Assembly: GCF_900130075.1 (NCBI RefSeq)
Contig: NZ_LT671418.1
Span: 2,604,001-2,668,000 of the forward strand
Reading direction: 5' to 3'
DNA: 64,000 nt
Source: Herminiimonas arsenitoxidans
GTDB taxonomy: Bacteria; Pseudomonadota; Gammaproteobacteria; Burkholderiales; Burkholderiaceae_D
The position numbers and the translations under genes are program-made. This document shows positions 7,382 to 15,359 of the stretch, one piece after another (within the stretch, counting starts at the first letter, position 1; the number at the start of each line of letters is the position of its first letter). The notes beneath the pieces were generated by a model. It was not told the origin of the DNA, searched no databases, and saw only the letters and a program-made list of their open reading frames with translations.

Positions 7382-9259
7382 TTGTCTTCACCAGATAAAA
7401 AAAGCAGCCTGGCTGCATTGACTCTTGCCGCAGTCGGCATCGTATACGGTGACATCGGCACCAGTCCGCTATACACGATGAAAGAAGTGTTCTCCAAAGA
7501 ACACGGCTTGATCCTCACACCAGAAAATCTGCTCGGCGTCGTTTCCCTGATCGTCTGGGGCTTGATCATCATCGTCTCGCTCAAATACGTCACGCTGGTG
7601 TTGCGCGCGAACAATCGCGGCGAAGGCGGCATCATGGCCTTGATGGCGCTGGCGCTGTCTTCTGTGACGAAAAACTCACGCTGGTATTTCCCGTTGATGG
7701 TGATGGGTTTGTTCGGCGCGACTTTATTCTATGGCGATAGTGTCATTACACCGGCGATTTCGGTGCTGTCTGCGGTTGAAGGTTTAAGCATAGCGACATC
7801 GACCTTTGATCCTTATGTCGTACCGTTGACGGTCGCTGTGTTGGTCGGTTTATATTCCTTGCAGGCCAGAGGTACCGCCGGTATCGGTAAATGGTTTGGC
7901 CCGGTGATGCTGGTCTGGTTCCTTACCTTGGCAGCGATGGGCATTGTGAACATTATCGATGCGCCGCAAATTCTGCATGCCTTGAATCCATGGCATGCCT
8001 TCCTCTTTTTAAAAGGCAATGGTTACCTTGCTTTTATTGCCTTGGGTGCGGTGGTCTTGGCATTCACCGGCGCAGAAGCGCTGTATGCCGATATGGGTCA
8101 TTTTGGCGCCAAGCCGATACGGATGGCGTGGTTCATGATTGCCTTCCCGGCACTAGCACTGAATTATCTGGGGCAAGGTGCTTTGCTGTTGCTGCACCCT
8201 GATGCGGTCAACAATCCTTTCTATCAACAGCTCGGTGCGTGGAGTATTTATCCATTGGTCGTGCTTTCGACGATGGCGGCCATCATCGCTTCGCAGGCGA
8301 CGATCTCCGGCACTTTCTCCATGACCAAGCAAGCGATTGCGCTGGGCTTCCTGCCGCGCATGAAGATCGAATTCACGTCGGCTAGTCAGATCGGCCAGAT
8401 TTACATTCCGGCAGTGAACTGGTTGCAAATGACCGTGGTCGTGATGGCGGTGATTGGTTTTGGTTCTTCTTCCGATCTGGCTGCAGCTTACGGTATTGCG
8501 GTAACAGCGACGATGTTGGTGACGACGATCCTGACCTTCTTCGTGATTCGCTATCGCTGGAAGTACAACTTGTTGCTGTGTCTTGCCGCGACGGGTTTCT
8601 TCCTGGTGATCGATGTCAGCTTGTTCTCGGCGAATATGCTGAAACTGTTCCATGGCGGTTGGTTCCCACTGTTGCTTGGTTTGGTTCTGTTCACCTTGAT
8701 GCTGACGTGGAAGCGTGGTCGTGAACTAGTGTTCGAGAATCTGCAAAAGCACGCGATTCCACTGGAAGACTTTCTCTCATCATTGTTCATTTCGCCGCCA
8801 ACGCGCGTGCCCGGTACCGCGATTTTCCTGCGTGGTGAATCGGATGGCGTACCGCATGCGATGTTGCACAATCTGTCACATAACAAGGTGCTGCATGAGC
8901 GCGTCGTATTCCTGACGGTACGCATGATGGAAGTGCCGTACGTGCCGGAAAGCGATCAAGTCCGCATACATTTGTTGGGCGATGATTGCTATCAGATGGA
9001 TGTGACTTACGGCTTCAAGAATGTGCCGGATATTCCTGCGGCCTTGGAGTTGGCGAAAGATCAGGGACTGGAATTTGAAATGATGGAAACATCATTCTTC
9101 ATCGCACGCCAAACCGTAGTCGCCAATCCGGTGCGCGGTATGGCGCTGTGGCGTGAACATATCTTTGTAGCGATGTCGCGCCATGCGCGCGGTGCGGCGG
9201 ATTATTATCAAATCCCATCGAATCGCGTGATTGAGCTGGGCACCAAAGTCGAGATTTAA
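7382..9259 (+). CDS. kup: Kup potassium uptake protein, TTG start
   Basis: Low-affinity K+/H+ symporter of the Kup/HAK/KT family in the inner membrane, 625 residues with about 12 helices up to residue 440 and a cytoplasmic C-terminal domain. The N-terminal signature VGIVYGDIGTSPLYTMKEVF is textbook. The start is TTG at 7382: no ATG exists between it and this conserved block, GAGAG lies seven bases upstream, and the length is right. A weak start may limit expression. It is followed after 18 bp by a strong bidirectional terminator shared with rarD. Confidence 0.95.
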   Translation: MSSPDKKSSLAALTLAAVGIVYGDIGTSPLYTMKEVFSKEHGLILTPENLLGVVSLIVWGLIIIVSLKYVTLVLRANNRGEGGIMALMALALSSVTKNSRWYFPLMVMGLFGATLFYGDSVITPAISVLSAVEGLSIATSTFDPYVVPLTVAVLVGLYSLQARGTAGIGKWFGPVMLVWFLTLAAMGIVNIIDAPQILHALNPWHAFLFLKGNGYLAFIALGAVVLAFTGAEALYADMGHFGAKPIRMAWFMIAFPALALNYLGQGALLLLHPDAVNNPFYQQLGAWSIYPLVVLSTMAAIIASQATISGTFSMTKQAIALGFLPRMKIEFTSASQIGQIYIPAVNWLQMTVVVMAVIGFGSSSDLAAAYGIAVTATMLVTTILTFFVIRYRWKYNLLLCLAATGFFLVIDVSLFSANMLKLFHGGWFPLLLGLVLFTLMLTWKRGRELVFENLQKHAIPLEDFLSSLFISPPTRVPGTAIFLRGESDGVPHAMLHNLSHNKVLHERVVFLTVRMMEVPYVPESDQVRIHLLGDDCYQMDVTYGFKNVPDIPAALELAKDQGLEFEMMETSFFIARQTVVANPVRGMALWREHIFVAMSRHARGAADYYQIPSNRVIELGTKVEI

Positions 9260-9277
9260 GCGCAGCGATGCAGATGT

Positions 9278-9316
9278 AAAAAAGGGACAACATGATTAGA
9301 TGTTGTCCCTTTTTTA
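9278..9316. terminator. Bidirectional terminator between kup and rarD
   Basis: AAAGGGACAACA pairs perfectly with TGTTGTCCCTTT around an eight-base loop, with A-run before and T-run after. It serves kup on the plus strand and rarD, which ends at 9327, on the minus strand. Confidence 0.9.
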
Positions 9317-9326
9317 TGTGCGGCTT

Positions 9327-10217
9327 TTAATCTGTGGTCACGGATGTTTGGCGTTTATATGTTTGCCAGACGCCATCCAATGAATACAAGCCCAGCGCAA
9401 TCCAGATGGTCGCAAAGCCGATCAAACGTGCGCCACTGAACGGCTCGTGATACAGCCAAACGCCGATCAGCAATTGTATGGTGGGCGTAATGTATTGCAG
9501 CAGTCCGAGCGTGGCTAGCGGTATACGACGCGCGCCTGCAGCGAAGAGTAATAGCGGAATTGCCGTGATTGGCCCTGCCGCGACCAGCAGCCATTGCGAT
9601 GCAGACGACGCGTGCACGAAGCTGCTATTGCCGCCCCATGTCATCATCGTTAGTGCGAGTGCAGCGAGCGGGAACAGCAGTAGCGTTTCCAGCGACAAGC
9701 CTTCCAATGCACCTAATGTCGCGGTCTTGCGCAACAAGCCGTAGGTGCCGAACGTGAGGCCCAATGTCAGACTGATCCACGGCAAATGCCCGTTTTCCCA
9801 CGTCAACCATGCCACACCGATTGCTGCGATCGCGACAGCTGCCCATTGCAGACGACGCAAGCGTTCGCCCAACACCAGAAAACCCAGCAACACATTTACC
9901 AAAGGCGTCATGAAATAACCGAGGCTGGCATCGACGATACGATCGTGATTGACTGCCCAGATATACACAAACCAGTTAGTTGACAGCAGCAGTGCGCTAG
10001 CAGTGAAGCCAGCCAGTACTTTCGGTTGGCGAAATACACCGCTGATCCAGGCCCATTGCTTGCGCACAGCAAGCACGATCAGCAGGAATCCTAGCGCCCA
10101 CACCATGCGATGCAGCAGGATTTCCAGCGGCGCAATATCGTGCAGCGATTTGAAATAAATCGGAAATAATCCCCATGCCATATAGGCAGAGAGTGCATAC
10201 AACATGCCGGTATTCAT
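9327..10217 (-). CDS. rarD: RarD-type EamA permease
   Basis: Inner-membrane permease of the drug/metabolite transporter superfamily, RarD subgroup, 296 residues with about ten hydrophobic helices in two EamA repeats. The N-terminus GLFPIYFKSLHDIAPLEILLHR and the WAVNHDRIVDASLGYF block are typical of RarD (named for chloramphenicol sensitivity; true substrate unknown). Start at 10217 gives the canonical N-terminus. Stands alone, convergent to kup. Confidence 0.9.
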   Translation of the reverse strand: MNTGMLYALSAYMAWGLFPIYFKSLHDIAPLEILLHRMVWALGFLLIVLAVRKQWAWISGVFRQPKVLAGFTASALLLSTNWFVYIWAVNHDRIVDASLGYFMTPLVNVLLGFLVLGERLRRLQWAAVAIAAIGVAWLTWENGHLPWISLTLGLTFGTYGLLRKTATLGALEGLSLETLLLFPLAALALTMMTWGGNSSFVHASSASQWLLVAAGPITAIPLLLFAAGARRIPLATLGLLQYITPTIQLLIGVWLYHEPFSGARLIGFATIWIALGLYSLDGVWQTYKRQTSVTTD

Positions 10218-10373
10218 GGCGAATCAATTAGTTGGGTAATGAGGCTACGTCAGACGTTTTGGACGAGCGAACAAAACGTGGAGGGAGCGATGATTATCGC
10301 AGTAATTGAATAAGGGTGCTGCACGTGCCGGAGTAAGGAGATTCTGTACGTTGAACGTCAGAAGAATGGATGT

Positions 10374-10412
10374 AAAAAATGCACGCCTCAACGGGTAGTC
10401 GAGGCATGCATT
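10374..10412 (-). terminator. Terminator downstream of the TonB receptor
   Basis: On the minus strand an 11-bp stem (ATGCATGCCTC with GAGGCGTGCAT, one mismatch) is followed by TTTTTT, 49 bp after the receptor stop at 10461. Confidence 0.8.
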
Positions 10413-10460
10413 GCGAGGTGAGTGTGATGTAGCAGAGTTGCTGCTGCATCGCTTCTTTTA

Positions 10461-12632
10461 TTAGAACGTGTAGTTGGCGGAGATCCACAAGCGACGTGGT
10501 TCCATGGTGCTGATGTATTGATTGGCATAGCTAGCAACAGGTCTTGTAGGATTGCTACCTGTGGTTGTAACTGGGCGATAGTCGACAAAGTTCTTGTCCA
10601 ATAAATTGTTGACAGCCATGTTGATGGCGAACGCTTTGTTCACTTTGTAGGTGCCGCCAATATTCAGCAAATAGTAACTTTTGTAATCGCCCAGCAATGC
10701 TTTGGTATTGGTGAATGCACCGCTATCTTCTGAACGGTAGCGTGCGCTTTTGTATTCTGCTTGCGCCCACAGATTCAGTTGTTCTGAAGTACGCCAATCC
10801 AGTTTCATATTGGCGGCATGCTTGGGCGTGTTCTCAAGAGGTCTGCCGATATTGGCGCCGCTTTTTTGTTCACTGTCTGTGTATGTGTAATTGGCAGCGA
10901 GTCGCCATACGCGCGCGAATTCGATGCTGCTACCTAATTCAATGCCTTTGATGACAGCATTGTCGACATTGACAGGACGATTTCCTGGTGCTCCACCGCC
11001 TGGTGGAACATAGCCGTTAATGGTGCTAATGGCATTTTTGAAGTCGGTATGAAAGATGGTGGCATTCGCGCGGAAGCCATTGTTATTGTCGAAATAAGTA
11101 CCCAACTCGCTGCTGGTGCTGCGCTCTGGCGAAAGAGATGGATTGCCGTACAGAGGCGTCGTACCTTGACTGCCGATGCCGGACAAGCCATCAACCAGTT
11201 GTTCCAGGCTAGGGGTGCGATAAGCCTTGCTGATGCCACCCTTGAAGGTCCATTGATCCGTGCTGTTCCAGACGAGGTAAACGCGCGGCGTTGTTGATCC
11301 GCCGAATGTACTGTGATGGTCATGGCGCACACCAACCGTCAAGGCGAGATCTTTACGGATACGCCATTCATCTTCGGCAAAAACACCTATTTGTTTTTGA
11401 TCGAAACCACGTGGCGCAATCGCGTCTACCATTTTTGCTTCCCACCATTGCGCGCCTACGCTGAGCATATGGGTGTCTAAAGAGGTCACCAGTTTGGTAT
11501 CAAAGATGGTGCTTTCCGATTCCAGAGTGCGCGGCGAACCTGCAACTTTGCCTCCAGGTGCTGCGTTTGGAATGGTGCGGCCTATCGTTTCCGTCTTGGT
11601 ATGACTGATACTGGATTCCAGTACGCTGTTGGCCATGCGTAAAGTGTGTGCCAGCGTAATTTGATCGCGGTTGAATTTTTGTTCTGGTCCATAACCACGA
11701 AATGCACCGGGTCTGTCCAAGGTGCCAAGTTGGCCGCGACTGTTATCGTACTTTTGGCGCGTGCTGTCGATATCGAGAGAGATATCGTTGTCTTTGTTCG
11801 GTGTGAACGATAATTTTGCACCTACGTTTTCGACATCCGATTTAACGGGGTCATTGCCTAGCGTCAGGCTGCCTGGTGTTTTGCCTGGCCATTGGATATT
11901 GGAATCGTCGCGGTGATATTTGCGTGCACGTACTTGCAGGCCGAGCAGGTTTTCAACGAGTGGCCCACTAAGGTAAACACTACCGGCTTGTGAGTCACCG
12001 AACTCTGATTTGCCTTGCAGGGTTGTTTCTGCAGTAACAGTGCCACTCCAAACCTTGCCAACTTTGCGTGTGATGATGTTGATCACACCGCCCATCGCAT
12101 CCGAGCCGTACAGAGTAGACATTGGGCCGCGTATGACTTCGATGCGTTCGATTGCTGCTGGCGGCGGCAGGAATGAAGTTGAGGTTTCACCGAAACCGTT
12201 CGGCGTTACGGTCCCAGCGGTATTTTGGCGACGGCCATCGATCAGAATCAATGTGTAGCGGCTATTCATGCCGCGCATGCTGATGTTGAGGCCGCCGGTT
12301 TTGCCCGGTGCATCGCCAACGTCGACACCTTCGACACCGCGCAGAGCTTCAGCGATGCTGTTGACGCGATTGGTTTCAAGTTGTTCACGCGTGATCACGG
12401 TGATGCTGGCTGGTGCATCCTTGATTGCTTGTTCGAAACCGGATGCGCTGACCACGACTTCCTGCAAATGTTGATCCGCTGTTGCCTGTTGCGCAGAAGC
12501 GGTAGCCGAGGCGACCAGCAGTGCAGCGGCGATGGGCCAGACACGACGAGCATGGCGTTCAAGTCCGCTTTCGATGCGGGACGAAGTTACTGCAAAAGGA
12601 CGTGCAAAGTCCTGGGGATGCTGTACAGCCAT
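10461..12632 (-). CDS. TonB-dependent siderophore receptor (CirA/FepA-like)
   Basis: Outer-membrane gated channel for ferric chelates, 723 residues. There is a long basic n-region and a hydrophobic signal segment around 33-47 (ends ATASA). A TonB-box-like EVVVSAS sits near 58-64, the plug domain runs from about 68 to 180 (SITVITREQLE, IRGPMSTLYGSDAMGGVINIITRK), then a 22-strand barrel ends in the terminal Phe of WISANYTF. The ATG at 12632 has GGAG nine bases upstream, so the extended n-region appears real. A near-consensus Fur box and a tandem repeat lie upstream, so iron repression is expected. The plug resembles catecholate/colicin I receptors; substrate not assignable. Confidence 0.9.
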   Translation of the reverse strand: MAVQHPQDFARPFAVTSSRIESGLERHARRVWPIAAALLVASATASAQQATADQHLQEVVVSASGFEQAIKDAPASITVITREQLETNRVNSIAEALRGVEGVDVGDAPGKTGGLNISMRGMNSRYTLILIDGRRQNTAGTVTPNGFGETSTSFLPPPAAIERIEVIRGPMSTLYGSDAMGGVINIITRKVGKVWSGTVTAETTLQGKSEFGDSQAGSVYLSGPLVENLLGLQVRARKYHRDDSNIQWPGKTPGSLTLGNDPVKSDVENVGAKLSFTPNKDNDISLDIDSTRQKYDNSRGQLGTLDRPGAFRGYGPEQKFNRDQITLAHTLRMANSVLESSISHTKTETIGRTIPNAAPGGKVAGSPRTLESESTIFDTKLVTSLDTHMLSVGAQWWEAKMVDAIAPRGFDQKQIGVFAEDEWRIRKDLALTVGVRHDHHSTFGGSTTPRVYLVWNSTDQWTFKGGISKAYRTPSLEQLVDGLSGIGSQGTTPLYGNPSLSPERSTSSELGTYFDNNNGFRANATIFHTDFKNAISTINGYVPPGGGAPGNRPVNVDNAVIKGIELGSSIEFARVWRLAANYTYTDSEQKSGANIGRPLENTPKHAANMKLDWRTSEQLNLWAQAEYKSARYRSEDSGAFTNTKALLGDYKSYYLLNIGGTYKVNKAFAINMAVNNLLDKNFVDYRPVTTTGSNPTRPVASYANQYISTMEPRRLWISANYTF

Positions 12633-12744
12633 GCTTAATGCTCCAGAAAAGGGATGCCCAGAAGAAGGGGAGGGTCTGTGGCTGGCTAGTACACGAATGG
12701 AAATGAGGCGGGGACGTCCGACACTTCAGTGATTGGCTGGCTGG

Positions 12745-12782
12745 AATTTAACGAAATCTTAATAAATTTAACGAAATCTTAA
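12745..12782. repeat. Two perfect 18-bp tandem repeats with TTAA half-sites upstream of the TonB receptor
   Basis: The 18-base unit from 12745-12762 recurs without change at 12765-12782 (period 20). Each unit contains TTTAAC-GAAAT-CTTAA, that is two YTTAA half-sites 11 bp apart. This is the geometry of PmrA/QseB-family response-regulator boxes. It lies just downstream (in receptor orientation) of the Fur box. Regulator assignment is inference; no two-component pair is in the window. Confidence 0.6.
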
Positions 12783-12789
12783 CGTAACT

Positions 12790-12808
12790 GAGAATGATTT
12801 GCAATATC
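12790..12808 (-). promoter_or_regulatory. Fur box for the TonB receptor
   Basis: On the minus strand GATATTGCAAATCATTCTC matches the 19-base Fur consensus at 15 of 19 positions, 158 bp before the receptor ATG. The rest of the 340-bp gap 12633-12972 holds the tandem repeats and no gene I can support. Confidence 0.75.
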
Positions 12809-12972
12809 AATTCCAGACAGGAAATGTTGCGGCCATTTATGTTGAATAAGAGGATGACAATGCACGTTGAGATGGTGCGCTGACGCAAGCTGCCGTTACG
12901 GAAGATCGTATTGATTGAAGATGATGGGGGAATGCGTCGCTCTGATGAGAGCGATAAGGCGAGGACTAAAGC

Positions 12973-14073
12973 TTAGCCTGCTGTTGGTTCGTCAAAGAAG
13001 AACTCAACAGATTCTGTCTTTTTGCCGACATGGAGCAAACCTAGCGCGAGCAACTCATCGTAGTAGCAGACTTGATTGCGACCGTGGTCCTTGGCGTAAT
13101 ACAGCGCCTGGTCGGCATGACCAAGTATGACGACCGGTGTTTCTTGCGAGATGCTAGCGAAGCCGATGCTGACGGTAATCTGCCCGACTTGCGGAAATGG
13201 ATTTTGCTCAATGTTGGAGCGAAAGCGTTCAAACACCATTTGTGCATCAGCCAGCGTCGCTGAGCGCAGTAATACAACGAATTCCTCACCGCCAAAACGA
13301 AAGACACGGTCTTGTGCACGAAACGAGGTACGCAGTATGTTGGCGACCAGAATCAATACCTCATCGCCATAGAGATGGCCGAAGGTATCGTTTACGCGTT
13401 TGAAATGGTCGATATCGATGACGGCCAGCCATTGCGATTTGACGTCCGCATGATGACGGCGGTCTTCTACATCGTGTGAAGCTGGCTCCGCTTGCTTGCT
13501 GTTGAGCATGCGCGCAAATTTTTCATCGAAGGTTTTGCGGTTGAGCAAGCCGGTCAATGAATCGCGTTCGCTGTAATCCAGCAGGCTTTGATAATTGCGA
13601 TACACACTCAAGATGCCTTCCATCACTTGCAACATCTGTGCAGTGAATGGCTGTGTGTGTGCAATTTCGAGGCAGGTCGATACCTTGTCGTTTTGCCAGA
13701 TCGGAATCCACAAGATGTGACGGCCATCTTCCCTGGCTTCTTCCAGACGATTTTTACGTTGCGCAATGCAAGTTACCAGCGCAGGGAAGGAGACTATCGG
13801 TTCGCCTGCATGGTCGGAGGATGATTCTTCATCGACGGTTTGTACTTTGCCGCCTGAGATCCAAACACGTGGGCGAACGAAGAGTTCGCCACGCGACTGA
13901 AATAATTCCATGACGCGCGCTTCTGTGACGCCGACCATATTCAGCAGTGCTGTCATCACCGAGATGTCCAGCAAGTCGTGGTCGCGATGGCCGGTAATCT
14001 CTACCAAGTGTTCCAGTAGAGATCCCATCATCAGTGGTTCAGAAGTGCTCACAGGGCATCCATGCAAAGACAT
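12973..14073 (-). CDS. Diguanylate cyclase with N-terminal sensor domain
   Basis: Makes the second messenger cyclic di-GMP. 366 residues: an N-terminal soluble region about 1-165 that looks like a GAF-type sensor but which I cannot classify firmly, then a GGDEF domain about 170-340. The active site is intact: GGEEF at 261-265. The inhibitory I-site RxxD is present as R252-A-Q-D255, five residues before it, so product inhibition is expected. IDIDHFKRVNDTFGH supplies the metal-binding aspartate. No transmembrane segment is seen, so it is probably cytoplasmic. The start is uncertain: the ATG at 14073 lacks a clear ribosome site and in-frame ATGs occur at 14031/14028. Confidence 0.88.
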   Translation of the reverse strand: MSLHGCPVSTSEPLMMGSLLEHLVEITGHRDHDLLDISVMTALLNMVGVTEARVMELFQSRGELFVRPRVWISGGKVQTVDEESSSDHAGEPIVSFPALVTCIAQRKNRLEEAREDGRHILWIPIWQNDKVSTCLEIAHTQPFTAQMLQVMEGILSVYRNYQSLLDYSERDSLTGLLNRKTFDEKFARMLNSKQAEPASHDVEDRRHHADVKSQWLAVIDIDHFKRVNDTFGHLYGDEVLILVANILRTSFRAQDRVFRFGGEEFVVLLRSATLADAQMVFERFRSNIEQNPFPQVGQITVSIGFASISQETPVVILGHADQALYYAKDHGRNQVCYYDELLALGLLHVGKKTESVEFFFDEPTAG

Positions 14074-14101
14074 CGACCAAAATATTTGTTTGAATCTGTT
14101 T

Positions 14102-14530
14102 AAGCATGGAGCGTGACTTCAAGAAAAATTTTCTATTAAGAGAAGCTAATTTCAAGAGCGCGATAAAAGCTAATTGAGAGGATTTATATAGTTTTTATTG
14201 TCTAATTAGTTAGAAGTATTCTATCTGAATAGATTGCCGCAAGCCTATTAGTTGGTCCATGGAAACTATATTTTACGTTTGCTTTTTTTCCTTGCTATGA
14301 CATGGCGTGCACACGTGCTTGCACGCCATTTCTGAAATGTAACAAAATAGTTTCTGTAGAGTAATTTTATGTCGAATATAACTGAGCATATTTTGTGCCT
14401 GCTGTATTTCTATGTGTTTCGACAGGTAGATGAAGGCGCTTAGTCGATCAGGATATTAGCGATAGGAGCGACAAGTTTTGGACGAAAAGTCATATGTCCG
14501 TCATAAGTAAAATAGATCAGCAAAAAGACG
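14102..14530. other. Long AT-rich non-coding stretch with a perfect hairpin
   Basis: About 430 bp without a supportable gene. The only clear structure is a perfect 10-bp stem at 14302-14329 (ATGGCGTGCA with TGCACGCCAT) whose loop contains CACGTG. A T-run lies before it on the plus strand, not after, so it is not a standard terminator for copZ-side transcription. It could end a transcript on neither strand convincingly. It could equally be a regulatory element or a small-RNA stem. Confidence 0.4.
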
Positions 14531-14531
14531 C

Positions 14532-14562
14532 TTGACCTTCCTACCGTGGGAAGCCATATAGT
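14532..14562 (+). promoter_or_regulatory. CueR-type copper promoter of copZ
   Basis: TTGACC at 14532-14537 and TATAGT at 14557-14562 are separated by 19 bp, the long spacer that MerR-family activators require. The spacer carries the dyad CCTTCC...GGAAGC typical of CueR sites. The copZ ATG follows 33 bp after the -10. Confidence 0.85.
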
Positions 14563-14594
14563 GAGTTCAGTCATTCACCACAAGGAGTTACGTT

Positions 14595-14801
14595 ATGTAT
14601 GAGTTGGAAGTCGAAAAGATGAGTTGCGGTCATTGCATCAATGCAGTGACAAAGTCGGTGCAGGCTGTGGATGCAGACGCCAAAGTGGAAATCAATCTTG
14701 CGCAACGCAAGGTGCGTGTGCAGACCGATGCGGAACTGGCAGAAATTTCTGCAGCGATTGTGAATGCTGGTTATCCGGTAGTGAGTAGCGCTGCTGTTTA
14801 A
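14595..14801 (+). CDS. copZ: Copper chaperone with HMA domain
   Basis: 68-residue cytosolic metallochaperone made of one heavy-metal-associated domain. It binds Cu(I) through the two cysteines of MSCGHC (residues 9-14) and hands it to the CopA ATPase. AAGGAG lies nine bases upstream of the ATG. The CueR-type promoter before it, plus cueR and copA on the other strand, make the role clear. It is monocistronic and ends at a strong terminator shared with cueR. Confidence 0.92.
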   Translation: MYELEVEKMSCGHCINAVTKSVQAVDADAKVEINLAQRKVRVQTDAELAEISAAIVNAGYPVVSSAAV

Positions 14802-14815
14802 TAAAAGCGGTATGT

Positions 14816-14853
14816 AAAAGGGCGTATGGTTGATAACCATAGGCCCTTTTTTA
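14816..14853. terminator. Bidirectional terminator between copZ and cueR
   Basis: AAAAGGGC-(G)-TATGGTT pairs with AACCATA-(G)-GCCCTTTT around a two- to four-base turn, with T-run on the plus strand and the A-run giving a T-run on the minus strand. Confidence 0.85.
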
Positions 14854-14895
14854 TTGCCTGCTGTGATGTTAATTCCAGACCTCGTTTAATCCGAT

Positions 14896-15324
14896 CTAAT
14901 GATGCGGAGCGCAGCAATCGTGTTCGGCATCGCCGTCCTGCTGCGCCAAGCCCTGCAAAATTGGACAATCTGCGCGCGCATCGCCATTGCATGATTGCGC
15001 CAGGTGCTGCAAGGTATCGCGCATCTCGCTCAGCTCGGCCACGCGCTTGTTCAAGTCAGCAACATGCGCGAGTGCAATCGCCTTCACATCAGCACTGGCG
15101 CGGTGCGAGTCGTTCCATAGCGATAGTAAATCCCTGATCTGATCCAGAGAGAATCCCAGTTTGCGTCCGCGCTTGATGAAGCGCAGCGTATGCAGATCGT
15201 TGTCGTCATAGGTGCGGTAACCGGCATCGGTACGCGTACTGGGCCGGATTAGTTGAATACTTTCGTAGTGTCGGATCATTTTGGCCGAGATGCCGGATGC
15301 GTTTGCTGCTTCTCCGATATTCAT
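14896..15324 (-). CDS. cueR: Copper-responsive MerR-family activator CueR
   Basis: 142-residue dimeric transcription activator that senses Cu(I) and untwists 19-bp-spacer promoters. N-terminal winged helix (MNIGEAANASGISAKMIRHYE), dimerisation helix about 75-110, and the metal loop CNGDARADCPIL with the two cysteines spaced as in CueR. A C-terminal DCCAPHH adds further potential ligands. It lies 35 bp after copA on the same strand, so it is probably co-transcribed with copA and autoregulated through the copA promoter. The two matching promoters in this window are the likely targets. Confidence 0.93.
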   Translation of the reverse strand: MNIGEAANASGISAKMIRHYESIQLIRPSTRTDAGYRTYDDNDLHTLRFIKRGRKLGFSLDQIRDLLSLWNDSHRASADVKAIALAHVADLNKRVAELSEMRDTLQHLAQSCNGDARADCPILQGLAQQDGDAEHDCCAPHH

Positions 15325-15359
15325 GTTTACTCCTTCCGATTCAAAAGCTATATGAGCAC

